From Streptomyces sp. 846.5 (GTDB taxonomy: Bacteria; Actinomycetota; Actinomycetes; Streptomycetales; Streptomycetaceae), in the NCBI RefSeq assembly GCF_004365705.1, contig NZ_SOBN01000001.1, positions 1,178,001-1,242,000 on the forward strand: a stretch of DNA of 64,000 bases, given 5' to 3'. The notes under the pieces were generated by a model, which was given only the letters and a program-made list of their open reading frames with translations, made no database searches and was not told the origin of the DNA. A program made the position numbers and the translations under genes. Position 1 is the first letter of the stretch; each line of letters opens with the position of its first letter. Positions 39,862 to 49,803 of this stretch are shown in pieces.

Positions 39862-40407
39862 CTAGAGAGTGATGATCGCGTCCAGGGGGGCTTCGCCCAG
39901 GTGGGGCAGCAGCCGCTCGCGGCCGCCGAGGAAACCGAGCTCCATCAGCACCGCCACGCCGGCCAGCTCGGCCCCGGCCCGGCGGACCAGGTCCAGGGAG
40001 GCCTCGACGGTGCCGCCGGTGGCCAGCACGTCGTCGACCACCAGCACCCGCTCACCGGGGACGAAGGCGTCGCACTGGACCTCTATCACCGCCGAGCCGT
40101 ACTCCAGGTCGTAGGCCTGGCTGAAGCACGGTCCGGGCAGCTTGCCCTCCTTGCGGACCGGGACGAAGCCCGCGCCCGCGGCGTAGGCGGCCGGGGCCGC
40201 CAGGATGAAGCCGCGCGCCTCGAGCCCGACGACCTTGGTCGCGCCCAGTTCCTTGGCCCGTGCCGCCAGGTGGTCGACCAGGGCGGCGAAGGCCGCCGCG
40301 TCGTCCAGCAGCGGTGCGATGTCCTTGAAGACCACTCCGGGCTTGGGGTAGTCGGGGACGTCGCGGATCCGCGAGGCCAGCAGTGCGGCCAGGTCGTCGG
40401 TGCTCAT
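39862..40407 (-). CDS. apt: Adenine phosphoribosyltransferase
   Basis: This 181-aa purine-salvage enzyme makes AMP from adenine and PRPP. It has the PRPP motif VLVVDDVLATGGT and the family start PDYPKPGVVFKDIAPLL and GLEARGFIL. It starts six bases after the secF stop. The neighbourhood secD-secF-apt-relA is conserved in actinobacteria and puts purine salvage beside ppGpp synthesis. Confidence 0.96.
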   Translation of the reverse strand: MSTDDLAALLASRIRDVPDYPKPGVVFKDIAPLLDDAAAFAALVDHLAARAKELGATKVVGLEARGFILAAPAAYAAGAGFVPVRKEGKLPGPCFSQAYDLEYGSAVIEVQCDAFVPGERVLVVDDVLATGGTVEASLDLVRRAGAELAGVAVLMELGFLGGRERLLPHLGEAPLDAIITL

Positions 40408-40413
40408 CGGGTG

Positions 40414-41565
40414 CTACTTCCTCTTGCCGGGGGCCCGGCGGTCGTTGCGGCTGCGGTTCACCGGCTGGCGCCGGGGGCCCGTGACGCCGCCGGCGCCGCT
40501 CCCGCTGCTGACCGGGACATTGCCCTCGGCGGCCTCGTCGGCCCGGTCCGCCTGGTCCAGCACGACGCCCTCCGCCGCGGCCTTGGCCTCGGCGGACCGG
40601 CGCTGCCGGACCTTCTTGGCCAGGGCGATGTTCTCCGGCTGCTTCTCCTTGAGCCAGGCCACCATCGGGGTGGCGACGCAGATCGAGGAGTAGGCGCCGG
40701 CGCTCAGACCGACGAACAGCGCCAGCGAGATGTCGTTCAGGGTGCCGGCGCCGAGCAGGCCGCCGCCGATGAACAGCAGCGACGCGACCGGCAGCAGCGC
40801 CAGCACGGTGGTGTTGATCGACCGGACCAGGGTGCTGTTCAGCGACTGGTTGGCCGCGTCGCTGTAGGTCAGCCTGGACTGGGTGCCCAGCTTCTTGGTG
40901 GCGTCCTTGAGGCCGTCGAAGACCACGACGGTGTCGTAGAGCGAGTAGCCGAGGACGGTCAGGAAGCCGATCACGGTGCCGGAGGTGACGGTGAAGCCCA
41001 GCAGGGCGTAGACACCGACGGTGATCACCATGTCGTGCAGCAGCGCGACCAGGGCGCCGACCGCGAGCCGCCACTCGAAGGCGACGGCGAGGTAGAGCGT
41101 CACCAGCACCATGAAGGCGATGATCCCGTAGAGGGCCTTCTTGCTGATGTCCTGTCCCCAGCTGGCACCGATCATCTGGGTGCTGATCTGGTTGGACGGG
41201 ACGCCCAGCTGGGAGGTGATCTCGGAGAGCGCCTTCTGCGTGGTGACGTTCTCGGCGGCGCTGATCTGGATGGTGATCTGCTTGCCGGAGCTGCTGCTGG
41301 AGGACTGGACCACGGAGGAGTTGTCGCCGGTGATCTTGTTGGCGACGGTCTGGGCCTGGCTTACGGTGACCCCGGGCTTGGAGATCGTGTAGATCTCGCC
41401 GCCCTTGAACTCGATGCCGAGGTTCAGGCCGCGCAGCCCGAGGCCGAGGATCGCCGCGAGCAGGATCACCCCGGAGAGGGCGACCCAGAGCTTGCGCCGG
41501 CCGACGAAGTCGAAGCTGAGTTCGCCGGTGAAGAGCCGGTGGCCGATGTTGCCGAAGCGGGACAT
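40414..41565 (-). CDS. secF: Protein-export membrane protein SecF
   Basis: This 383-aa Sec accessory subunit has six predicted membrane segments with LGIEFKGGEIYTI, GYSLYDTVVVFDGLKDATKK and TLVRSINTTVLALLPV. The C-terminus is a basic tail of about 60 residues (RNDRRAPGKRK). It starts four bases after secD, so the two are co-translated. SecDF uses the proton gradient to help protein release. Confidence 0.96.
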   Translation of the reverse strand: MSRFGNIGHRLFTGELSFDFVGRRKLWVALSGVILLAAILGLGLRGLNLGIEFKGGEIYTISKPGVTVSQAQTVANKITGDNSSVVQSSSSSSGKQITIQISAAENVTTQKALSEITSQLGVPSNQISTQMIGASWGQDISKKALYGIIAFMVLVTLYLAVAFEWRLAVGALVALLHDMVITVGVYALLGFTVTSGTVIGFLTVLGYSLYDTVVVFDGLKDATKKLGTQSRLTYSDAANQSLNSTLVRSINTTVLALLPVASLLFIGGGLLGAGTLNDISLALFVGLSAGAYSSICVATPMVAWLKEKQPENIALAKKVRQRRSAEAKAAAEGVVLDQADRADEAAEGNVPVSSGSGAGGVTGPRRQPVNRSRNDRRAPGKRK

Positions 41566-41569
41566 CTGG

Positions 41570-43381
41570 TCAGGCCTCCTTGGTCTCGACGGGACGGCGG
41601 CCGCCGCGCAGCGGGGGCCTTACACCCAACCGCTTGGGGTCGAGCCCGGACATGGGATGGCCCTCGGCGAAGAACTTCCGGCGGGCCAGCAGGGTGATCA
41701 GCGGCTTGGTGAACAGGAAGATCACCACGACGTCGAGCAGGGTGGTCAGACCCAGGGTGAACGCGAAGCCCTGGACCTTGCCCACGGTGAAGAAGTACAG
41801 CACCGCGGCGGCCAGGAACGACACGAAGTCGGCGACCAGGATGGTGCGCCGGGCCTTGGGCCAGGCCCGCTGCACCGCGGGACGCAGCGAGGAGCCGTGC
41901 CGCAGTTCGTCGCGGATGCGCTCGAAGTAGACGACGAAGGAGTCCGCGGTGATACCGATGGCCACGATCGCACCGCAGACCGCCGGCAGGTTAAGCGCGA
42001 AGCCGATGGTCGCTCCGAGCAGGCACATGATCGCGTAGGTCAGCACCGCGGAGACCGCGAGACCGGCGATGGCCACCAGGCCGAGGCCCCGGTAGTAGAG
42101 CAGCGAGTAGAGGATCACGAGCGCGAGACCGATGGCGCCGGAGACCAGACCCGCGGTGAGCTGGCTGCTGCCGAGCTCGGGCGAGACGGTGGTGACGTCC
42201 TGCTGCTTGAAGTCCAGCGGGAGCGCACCGTAGCTCAGCACGTTGGCCAGGCTGGTGGCCTGCTGCTGGGTGAAGCTGCCGGTGATCTGTGCCTGACCGC
42301 CGGTGATCGCCGCTGCGACGGACGGGGCGGACTGCACCTTGCCGTCAAGGACGATCGCGAACTGGTTCGCCGGGGTCGTGTTCTTGGCCAGCTTGGTCGT
42401 GACGGCGGTGAACTTCGAGCCTCCGCTGCCGGTGAAGCTCAGGTTGACCTGCCACTGCCCGTTCTGGGTGCTGATGCCGGCCGAGGCACCGCTGATGTCG
42501 GTACCGGGGACGGCCACCGGACCCAGCGCGTACTTGATGTAGTAGCCGGCGCTGGCGTCGGAGGAGCAGGCGACCGCGTCCTTGGCCTGGTCGGTCTGGT
42601 GGTCGACGCGCTGGTTCTGCTTCGAGCAGTCCAGGTTGGCGAACGCCGTCGTGAGGTCCGCCGGGACGGTGCCGGTGGTGAGGGAAGCGGCTGCCGCTGC
42701 TGCGGAACTCGACGCGGCGGCTGCGGCGGCCGCACTGCTGGTGGCGGTGGCGGTCGACTTGGCCGTGGCGCTGGCGCTCGCGGCGGTGGTGCTGGCCGAC
42801 GGCGTCGCCTTGGTGAGGTCACCGGTGACCGCGTCGCCCTGGGTCTTGGTGGCGGACGGAGTCGCGGAGGCCGATCCCGAGCTGGCGGCCTTCGCCTGGG
42901 TGCTCGCCGAAGCACCGGCCGAGGACGAGGCCGAGGCGGTCTTCGAAGCGCTGGCACTGGCCGAGGAGGAGACCGTGACGCCCGACGGGGCCTCGGCGAG
43001 GACCGGACGGAAGTACAGCTTCGCGGTCGTGCCGACCTCGTTGGCGATCTGTTCGGTGTTGTTCCCCTTGGGGATCGTCACCACGATCGTGTCGCTGCCC
43101 TCGGTCTGCACGGTGGCCTCGGAGACGCCCATCCCGTTGACGCGCTGCTGCAGGATCGAGACGGCCTCGCTCATGCTGGTGCTGTTGACAGCGCCGGGGT
43201 TGTTCTTGGGCGGGACCGCCTTGAGCGTGACAGTGGTGCCACCTGCAAGGTCGACGCCGAGGCGGGGGGTCGTGTTCCCGGTGGCGAACATGATGGCCAC
43301 CAGGGCCAACGCCGCCGCCAGGATCAGGCCCATCGCGCGCCCCGGGTATCCGTCACGGGGACGGGATTTCGGTGATGCCAC
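41570..43381 (-). CDS. secD: Protein-export membrane protein SecD with a long Ser/Ala/Thr-rich insertion
   Basis: This 603-aa protein has an N-terminal membrane helix, the P1 periplasmic domain (LGVDLAGGTTVTLKA), and a C-terminal membrane block (VCGAIVAIGITADSFVVYFERIRDEL, FTLGLTTLLDVVVIFLFTKPL). About residues 138-236 are almost only Ser, Ala and Thr with a few Lys, inserted in the extracytoplasmic part. The GTG start directly abuts an AGAAGG site; no better start is visible before the first membrane helix. The insertion keeps the reading frame and codon bias, so it is part of the gene. Confidence 0.94.
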   Translation of the reverse strand: MASPKSRPRDGYPGRAMGLILAAALALVAIMFATGNTTPRLGVDLAGGTTVTLKAVPPKNNPGAVNSTSMSEAVSILQQRVNGMGVSEATVQTEGSDTIVVTIPKGNNTEQIANEVGTTAKLYFRPVLAEAPSGVTVSSSASASASKTASASSSAGASASTQAKAASSGSASATPSATKTQGDAVTGDLTKATPSASTTAASASATAKSTATATSSAAAAAAASSSAAAAAASLTTGTVPADLTTAFANLDCSKQNQRVDHQTDQAKDAVACSSDASAGYYIKYALGPVAVPGTDISGASAGISTQNGQWQVNLSFTGSGGSKFTAVTTKLAKNTTPANQFAIVLDGKVQSAPSVAAAITGGQAQITGSFTQQQATSLANVLSYGALPLDFKQQDVTTVSPELGSSQLTAGLVSGAIGLALVILYSLLYYRGLGLVAIAGLAVSAVLTYAIMCLLGATIGFALNLPAVCGAIVAIGITADSFVVYFERIRDELRHGSSLRPAVQRAWPKARRTILVADFVSFLAAAVLYFFTVGKVQGFAFTLGLTTLLDVVVIFLFTKPLITLLARRKFFAEGHPMSGLDPKRLGVRPPLRGGRRPVETKEA

Positions 43382-43529
43382 CTTCTCGTTTCTCTCTGTC
43401 CATGCCGTGGGTGGGTCGCGCCACCACCGCCGGGGGTCCGGCGGACAGGGGATGGCGCGGCCACGACGCAGCGGTCCGTTGGGGCCGTCCGGGGTGAGTG
43501 GCCCCGGCGTGTCTGCCGTAAGGGGCAGG

Positions 43530-43991
43530 CTACTTGGCGGCTACGCCCTTGTCAGCGGCGGGCTCTGCGCTTTCCTTCACCTCGGCCTCGGCCTTCTCCA
43601 GGGAAGGCGCCTTGTCGAGCTCGACCGGGGCCTCGTCGGCCACGACCGCGGCCTGCGCGTCGCCCTCGATCTCCTCGACGCCGTCCTCGTCCGCCTCGTC
43701 CGCGAGCTCGTCACCGTGGACGATGCGGTTGTACTCAGCCCCGTCCATGACAACGGCAATGGCGTTCTTCGCGTAGATGGCGTGGACGCCGGGGGCGACC
43801 TCCAGTTCGACGGAGTCCTCGTTCACGGCCTTCACCAGGGCGTACATACCGCCGATGGTGCGGATACCGGAACCGGGCTCCATCTTGTTGCGCATCTCCG
43901 CGGCCACCGCCTGCTTCTTCTTGGCAGAGCGGGTCATCAGGAACATCGCGCCCATCATGACGACGATGATGACGAGGAATGAGGAATTCAC
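43530..43991 (-). CDS. yajC: Preprotein translocase subunit YajC with acidic tail
   Basis: This 153-aa protein has one N-terminal membrane helix (SSFLVIIVVMMGAMFLMTR) and the YajC core (KKKQAVAAEMRNKMEPGSGIRTIGGMYALV). A tail of about 70 residues rich in Glu, Asp and Ala makes it longer than the usual 90-110 aa. The GTG at 43991 with AAAGGA upstream is chosen; the frame to 44120 is not used. The 148-base gap to secD shows no terminator. Confidence 0.9.
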   Translation of the reverse strand: MNSSFLVIIVVMMGAMFLMTRSAKKKQAVAAEMRNKMEPGSGIRTIGGMYALVKAVNEDSVELEVAPGVHAIYAKNAIAVVMDGAEYNRIVHGDELADEADEDGVEEIEGDAQAAVVADEAPVELDKAPSLEKAEAEVKESAEPAADKGVAAK

Positions 43992-44165
43992 GGCTGACAG
44001 GGTCCTTTGCGAGGCCGCAAGGGAAGCGGCCGGTCTTTTCGGTGGCGGGCCGTCCGAAAGGGAGCGGCAACGGCGGAGTCTAGGCGACCCGCCTTGGAGG
44101 GACAACGTCAAGCATGTCATCCCGGTTCCGACGAAAGCGAGTAGCGGGGCCCGCTTCAGTGCGGT

Positions 44166-45239
44166 TCAGCTCTCGGCAGCACCGCCGAAGAGGTCCTGCT
44201 GGGCCGGGAGGGCGGTGTGCGGCGGGGTCGGCGGGGGGGTGAGACCGAGGTGCTGCCAGGCGGCGGCGGTGGCGATCCGGCCCCTGGGGGTGCGGGCCAG
44301 CAGACCCTCGCGGACCAGGAACGGCTCGGCGACCTCCTCCACCGTCTCGCTCTCCTCCCCCACCGCGACGGCCAGCGTCGACAGCCCCACCGGGCCGCCG
44401 CCGAAGAGTTTCAGCAGGGCGTGCAGCACGGCGCGGTCCAGCCGGTCGAGCCCGCGCTGGTCCACCTCGTACACCGCCAGGGCCGCTTCGGCGATCTCCT
44501 TGGTGATCTCGCCGTCATGCCTGACCTGCGCGAAGTCCCGGACCCGGCGCAGCAGCCGGTTGGCGATCCGGGGCGTGCCCCGGGAGCGCCCGGCGATCTC
44601 CGCCGCGCCCTCGGTGTCGATGCTGACGTCGAGCAGGCGTGCGGAGCGGTGTATGACGCGCTCCAGCTCGACCGGGGCGTAGAACTCCATGTGGCCGGTG
44701 AAGCCGAAGCGGTCCCGCAGCGGCGGGGGCAGCAGCCCGGCCCTGGTGGTGGCGCCGACCAGGGTGAACGGCGGCAGCTCCAGCGGGATGGCGGTGGCGC
44801 CGGGGCCCTTGCCGACGATGACGTCGACCCGGAAGTCCTCCATCGCCATGTAGAGCATCTCCTCGGCCGGACGGGACATCCGGTGGATCTCGTCCAGGAA
44901 GAGCACCTCGCCCTCGGTGAGCGAGGAGAGGATCGCGGCGAGGTCGCCGGCGTGCTGGATGGCCGGGCCGGAGGTGATCCGGATCGGGGCGTTCATCTCC
45001 GCCGCGATGATCATCGAGAGGGTGGTCTTGCCGAGGCCGGGCGGCCCGCTGAGCAGCACGTGGTCCGGGGTGGCCGCGCGGTGCCGGGCCGCCTGGAGCA
45101 CCAGCGACAGCTGCTCGCGGACCCGCTCCTGGCCGATGAACTCGCCCAGGTCCTTGGGGCGCAGCGCGGCCTCGACGGCGCGGTCCTCACCGTCGGCGGC
45201 GGAGGAGACGGCCGAAGAGGTCTCGTCGTAGGGACTCAT
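44166..45239 (-). CDS. ruvB: Holliday junction branch migration ATPase RuvB
   Basis: This 357-aa AAA+ motor has Walker [11 protein letters not shown], Walker [17 protein letters not shown], sensor GATTRAG and arginine finger region [15 protein letters not shown], plus the C-terminal winged helix. Together with RuvA it drives branch migration. GAGGAG precedes the ATG. It follows ruvA after a 107-base gap that contains a family B repeat. Confidence 0.98.
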   Translation of the reverse strand: MSPYDETSSAVSSAADGEDRAVEAALRPKDLGEFIGQERVREQLSLVLQAARHRAATPDHVLLSGPPGLGKTTLSMIIAAEMNAPIRITSGPAIQHAGDLAAILSSLTEGEVLFLDEIHRMSRPAEEMLYMAMEDFRVDVIVGKGPGATAIPLELPPFTLVGATTRAGLLPPPLRDRFGFTGHMEFYAPVELERVIHRSARLLDVSIDTEGAAEIAGRSRGTPRIANRLLRRVRDFAQVRHDGEITKEIAEAALAVYEVDQRGLDRLDRAVLHALLKLFGGGPVGLSTLAVAVGEESETVEEVAEPFLVREGLLARTPRGRIATAAAWQHLGLTPPPTPPHTALPAQQDLFGGAAES

Positions 45240-45284
45240 TCAGCTTCTCCTCGTGGCAGCCGTGCACGTTACCCCAGCCGGCTG

Positions 45285-45329
45285 GGGTTCACGCGGGGGT
45301 ACGGGGGGTCGCCCCCCGGAAAGTTGGAG
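45285..45329. repeat. Palindromic repeat family B, copy 2, between ruvA and ruvB
   Basis: These 45 bases centre on GGGGGGTCGCCCCCC and match the kinase copy at 42 of 45 positions on the other strand. The hairpin sits 18 bases beyond the ruvA stop and could reduce ruvB transcription or protect the ruvCA message. Confidence 0.85.
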
Positions 45330-45346
45330 CATGGGAGGGCTGCTCC

Positions 45347-45964
45347 TCAGCGGGTGCGGTTGCGGGTACGGAGGGCGCTGCGGAGCAGGGCGGAGACGTC
45401 GGCCTTCTCCTGGGCCTCGGCCTCGGGGGCCACCGCCGCCACCGCGTCCTCGGCCTCGCGCGGGGCGAAGCCCAGCCCGACCAGGGCGGCGTGCAGCTGG
45501 TCCTGCCAGGGGGCCGGTCCGGAGGAGAGCACCGCGTGCTGCTGGGCCGGCACCGCGCCGGTGGGCGCGCCCAGCTTGTCCTTGAGCTCGATCAGCAGCT
45601 TCTGCGCACCCTTGGGGCCGATCCCGGGGACGGCGGTGAGAGTCTTGGCGTCGCCGCGTTGGACCGCGATCCGCAGCGCGTCGGGCCGGTGCACCGCGAG
45701 CATCGCCTGGGCGACCTTGGGGCCGATGCCGCTGGCGGTCTGCAGCAGCTCGAAGGTGGTGCGCTCGTCGTCGTCGGCGAAGCCGTAGAGGGTGAGCGAG
45801 TCCTCCCGGACCACCAGGGAGGTGGCCAGCCGGCCGTGCTCGCCGACCTTCAGTCCGGCCAGCACCGCGGGGGCGCACTGGACCAGCATGCCGACGCCGC
45901 CGACCTCGATGACGGCCGAGGCCGGGCCGAGGGCGGCCACCGGGCCACTGACGAAGGCGATCAT
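45347..45964 (-). CDS. ruvA: Holliday junction DNA helicase subunit RuvA
   Basis: This 205-aa junction-binding protein has the N-terminal OB domain ([20 protein letters not shown]), two helix-hairpin-helix motifs ([28 protein letters not shown]) and the C-terminal RuvB-binding domain ([18 protein letters not shown]). The ATG overlaps the ruvC stop (ATGA). Confidence 0.97.
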   Translation of the reverse strand: MIAFVSGPVAALGPASAVIEVGGVGMLVQCAPAVLAGLKVGEHGRLATSLVVREDSLTLYGFADDDERTTFELLQTASGIGPKVAQAMLAVHRPDALRIAVQRGDAKTLTAVPGIGPKGAQKLLIELKDKLGAPTGAVPAQQHAVLSSGPAPWQDQLHAALVGLGFAPREAEDAVAAVAPEAEAQEKADVSALLRSALRTRNRTR

Positions 45965-46491
45965 CGGCGGTACTCCTTGGGTCGGGCAGCCGCGACGGCT
46001 GCGGCGATGCGGTCGGTGGCGGCTCCGCGCCAGATGTGACAGATGGCAAGGGCCAGGGCGTCGGCGGCGTCGGCCGGTTTGGGCGGCGCGTCCAGCCGGA
46101 GCAGCCGGGTGACCATGGCGCCGACCTGGGCCTTGTCGGCGCGGCCGTTGCCGCTGATCGCGGCCTTGACCTCGCTGGGAGTGTGCAGGGTAACCGGGAT
46201 GCCGCGACGGGTGGCGCAGAGCATGGCCACCGCACTGGCCTGGGCGGTGCCCATCACGGTGCGGACGTTGTGCTGGGCGAACACCCGCTCCACGGCTACG
46301 AGTTCGGGCTGGTGCTGGTCGAACCAGAGCTCCAGTCCCTCCTCGATCCGCAGCAGCCGGTGGGCGACGTCCAGCTCGGCCGGGGTGCGGACGACGCCGC
46401 AGGCGACCATGCGCAGCGGACGCCCCGGCGCGCCGTCGACCACGCCCACCCCGCAGCGGGTCAGACCGGGGTCGACTCCGAGAACGCGCAC
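45961..46491 (-). CDS. ruvC: Holliday junction resolvase RuvC
   Basis: This 176-aa endonuclease has the catalytic acidic residues in [12 protein letters not shown] (Asp7), [11 protein letters not shown] (Glu) and [14 protein letters not shown] (paired Asp), with the [15 protein letters not shown] loop. The GTG start has AAGGA about nine bases upstream. ruvC-ruvA-ruvB is the usual order. yebC upstream is separated by a terminator-like hairpin. Confidence 0.97.
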   Translation of the reverse strand: MRVLGVDPGLTRCGVGVVDGAPGRPLRMVACGVVRTPAELDVAHRLLRIEEGLELWFDQHQPELVAVERVFAQHNVRTVMGTAQASAVAMLCATRRGIPVTLHTPSEVKAAISGNGRADKAQVGAMVTRLLRLDAPPKPADAADALALAICHIWRGAATDRIAAAVAAARPKEYRR

Positions 46492-46566
46492 AGCTGCTGT
46501 CCTTCGCCTCGAACGGATGGTTGCTGGTGAGGCTATCGGTAGCCACCGACAAGAACAGACCGGACA

Positions 46567-46611
46567 TGCCGCCGCCCGGCTACCCGCAAGGGGCGCCGGG
46601 CGGCGGTGGCA
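46567..46611 (-). terminator. Terminator-like hairpin after yebC
   Basis: TGCCGCCGCCCGGC (46567-46580) pairs with GCCGGGCGGCGG at 46595-46606, with a small bulge at the end. It lies 14 bases beyond the yebC stop and 76 bases before ruvC. Confidence 0.7.
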
Positions 46612-46624
46612 GCTTCCAGGGGGA

Positions 46625-47386
46625 CTACTCGTCCTCGTCGAGCTCGGCGACGACCTCGGCGGAGAGGTCGAAGTTGGCGAAGACGTTCTGGACGTCGTCG
46701 CTGTCCTCCAGCGCGTCGATCAGCTTGAAGATCTTGCGGGCGCCGTCGGCGTCCAGTTCGACCTGGACGCTGGGGACGAAGTTGGCGTCGGCCGAGTCGT
46801 ACTCGATGCCGGCGTCCTGCAGCGCGGTGCGGACCGCGACCATGTCGGTGGCCTCGCTGAGCACCTCGAAGGTGTCGCCCAGGTCGTTGACCTCCTCGGC
46901 GCCGGCGTCGAGCACGGCCTCCATCACGGTGTCCTCGTCGAGCTTGTCGCCCTTGGGGACGACCACGACGCCCTTGCGGTTGAACATGTAGGACACCGAG
47001 CCCGGGTCGGCCATCGAGCCGCCGTTGCGGGTCATCGCCACGCGCACGTCGGAGGCGGCGCGGTTGCGGTTGTCGGTGAGGCACTCGATCAGCACGGCGA
47101 CGCCGTTGGGGCCGTAGCCCTCGTACATGATGGTGGCGTAGTCGGCTCCGCCGGCCTCGGCGCCCGACCCGCGCTTGACGGCCCGGTTGATGTTGTCGAT
47201 CGGCACCGAGCTGCGCTTCGCCTTCTGGATGGCGTCGTAGAGCGTCGGGTTGCCGGCCGGGTCGCCGCCGCCGGTGCGGGCAGCCACCTCGATGTTCTTG
47301 ATCATCTTCGCGAAGAGCTTGCCGCGCTTCGCGTCGATGGCGGCCTTCTTGTGCTTGGTGGTAGCCCACTTGGAGTGGCCGGACAT
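46625..47386 (-). CDS. yebC: YebC/PmpR family protein (TACO1-like)
   Basis: This 253-aa protein has the YebC start [21 protein letters not shown] and the family motif [22 protein letters not shown]. The family was long called a transcriptional regulator; recent work also links YebC and TACO1 to translation of proline-rich stretches, which would suit a neighbourhood with efp. Position between pdxT and ruvC is conserved. The acidic C-terminus is typical. Confidence 0.95.
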   Translation of the reverse strand: MSGHSKWATTKHKKAAIDAKRGKLFAKMIKNIEVAARTGGGDPAGNPTLYDAIQKAKRSSVPIDNINRAVKRGSGAEAGGADYATIMYEGYGPNGVAVLIECLTDNRNRAASDVRVAMTRNGGSMADPGSVSYMFNRKGVVVVPKGDKLDEDTVMEAVLDAGAEEVNDLGDTFEVLSEATDMVAVRTALQDAGIEYDSADANFVPSVQVELDADGARKIFKLIDALEDSDDVQNVFANFDLSAEVVAELDEDE

Positions 47387-47460
47387 CGAGTAGCTCCTTA
47401 AGACAACACCAGAGAAACGAACAACAGACGAGATCCTACCGTCACCGGGCGTTACGGCTT

Positions 47461-47494
47461 GGTTCGTGGGGGTCCGGGGGGTCGCCCCCCGAAG
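47461..47494. repeat. Palindromic repeat family B, copy 3, after pdxT
   Basis: The core GGGGGGTCGCCCCCC with flanks GGTTCGTGGGGGTCC is a shorter, diverged copy of the family. It begins three bases beyond the pdxT stop and probably ends that transcript before yebC. Confidence 0.75.
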
Positions 47495-47496
47495 TG

Positions 47497-48096
47497 TTAC
47501 AGCGACCGGGCACGGACCATGTCCACGAAGTACCGGTGCACGCGGTGGTCACCGGTCAGTTCCGGGTGGAACGAGGTGGCCAGCAGACTACCCTGACGCA
47601 CCGCCACGATCCGCTCGCCGCCCAGCGCGGCGAGCACCTCGACGCCCTCGCCCACCGACTCCACCCAGGGCGCGCGGATGAACACGCCGTGCACCGGGCC
47701 GCCCTCCAGCCCGCGCACCTCGATGGCCTGCTCGAAGGACTCGTTCTGCCGGCCGAAGGCGTTGCGGCGCACCACCATGTCTATGCCGCCGACGGTCTCC
47801 TGGTCGTCCCGGCCGTCCAGGATCTTGTCGGCCAGCATGATCATGCCGGCGCAGGAGCCGTAGACCGGCATCCCGGCCGCGACGCGGTCCCGCAGCGGCT
47901 GCATCAGCCCGAACAGCAGCGCCAGCTTGGACATGGTGGTGGACTCGCCGCCGGGGATGACCAGGGCGTCGACCTCCGCCAGCTCCTCGGGGCGGCGGAT
48001 CGGACGGGCCACCGCGTCCGCCTCGGCCAGGGCCATGGCGTGCTCGCGCACATCGCCCTGGAGGGCGAGGACGCCGACTACGGGAGAACTGGTCAC
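47497..48096 (-). CDS. pdxT: Pyridoxal 5'-phosphate synthase glutaminase subunit
   Basis: This 199-aa class I glutaminase supplies ammonia to PdxS. It has [23 protein letters not shown], the nucleophile Cys in [10 protein letters not shown] and the His-Glu pair in [10 protein letters not shown]. The GTG at 48096 is chosen with GAGG upstream; the frame to 48186 is not used. It follows pdxS after 83 bases that contain a strong hairpin. Confidence 0.96.
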   Translation of the reverse strand: MTSSPVVGVLALQGDVREHAMALAEADAVARPIRRPEELAEVDALVIPGGESTTMSKLALLFGLMQPLRDRVAAGMPVYGSCAGMIMLADKILDGRDDQETVGGIDMVVRRNAFGRQNESFEQAIEVRGLEGGPVHGVFIRAPWVESVGEGVEVLAALGGERIVAVRQGSLLATSFHPELTGDHRVHRYFVDMVRARSL

Positions 48097-48133
48097 AGTG
48101 CAGAACCTCTTCGCGAAGGATGGGAAACCGAAG

Positions 48134-48165
48134 GGGGAGCGCGGGCCGTCAGGCCCGCGCTCCCC
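48134..48165 (-). terminator. Strong hairpin between pdxS and pdxT
   Basis: GGGGAGCGCGGGCC (48134-48147) and GGCCCGCGCTCCCC (48152-48165) form a perfect 14-bp stem with a GTCA loop. It lies 14 bases beyond the pdxS stop and 37 bases before pdxT, so it could act as a partial terminator that sets pdxS to pdxT ratio. Confidence 0.75.
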
Positions 48166-48179
48166 ACCGAACCTGCCGA

Positions 48180-49094
<915 letters not shown>

Positions 49095-49219
49095 GAAAGA
49101 CCTCACTGAAGAAAGCGGAGCAGTGGTGCGACAAGCCCATGGTAGGCCCGCTTCGACCCTAACCGATTGCTCCACCGGGTCCATCGGACGCAGATCACAC
49201 ACTCCGTCGTGGCACCCGA

Positions 49220-49756
49220 TCAGGCCGGCGCGACCAGTACCTGGGGGGCCGCGTCGTCCATCTCGAAGGTCTGAGGGAAGGGGGCGTAGCCGGCCAGCCG
49301 GAAGATGCGCACGATGCGGTGCCGGCGCACCGCACGGGCGGCGCGGACCGAGTCGTTGTGGAAGGTGCGGGCCATCGGGACCCGGCGCACCGAGGAGCTC
49401 AGCTCGACCACGTACTCCGCGCCGCCGACCAGCGCGCGCAACTCCTTGACCTGCTCGGGCTCGGCGAAGACCGCCCGCAGCGCCTGGCTCAGCTCGCTCT
49501 CGGCCAGCTCCCGGCGCTCCTCGGGCGCGGTCCGCGCCGCGTGCGCCGCCTGGTAGAGCACCACCGAGGCGGCCGGGTCCAGCAGGGTGGAGGTCGAGAG
49601 CTCCAGCGTCGCCGAGGCGCGGCGCAGCAGCTGCGCGTCGAGGCCTGCCCGCGCGGCGTCGATCCGCGCGTGCAGGCGGTCCAGCCGCCCCGCGGTCCAG
49701 CTGAGGTAGAGGCCGACGAGGACAACGGCGAGGGCGACCCAGATCCAGATGCTCAC
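49220..49756 (-). CDS. Conserved actinobacterial membrane protein, unknown function
   Basis: This 178-aa protein has one N-terminal membrane helix ([17 protein letters not shown]), a helical charged region and a C-terminal block [20 protein letters not shown] plus [19 protein letters not shown] similar gene lies between pdxS and pimA in streptomycetes, as I recall. It is 47 bases after pimA and likely in the same operon. No enzyme motif is visible. Confidence 0.82.
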   Translation of the reverse strand: MSIWIWVALAVVLVGLYLSWTAGRLDRLHARIDAARAGLDAQLLRRASATLELSTSTLLDPAASVVLYQAAHAARTAPEERRELAESELSQALRAVFAEPEQVKELRALVGGAEYVVELSSSVRRVPMARTFHNDSVRAARAVRRHRIVRIFRLAGYAPFPQTFEMDDAAPQVLVAPA

Positions 49757-49803
49757 GAAGGGTCACTTTAGAGGTAGGCGACGCGTGCTCAGGACCGCAC
49801 GGG

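Noticed and set aside
46767..47386. Plus-strand open frames opposite yebC and ruvC
   Set aside because: They carry no domain and are antisense to clearly conserved genes.
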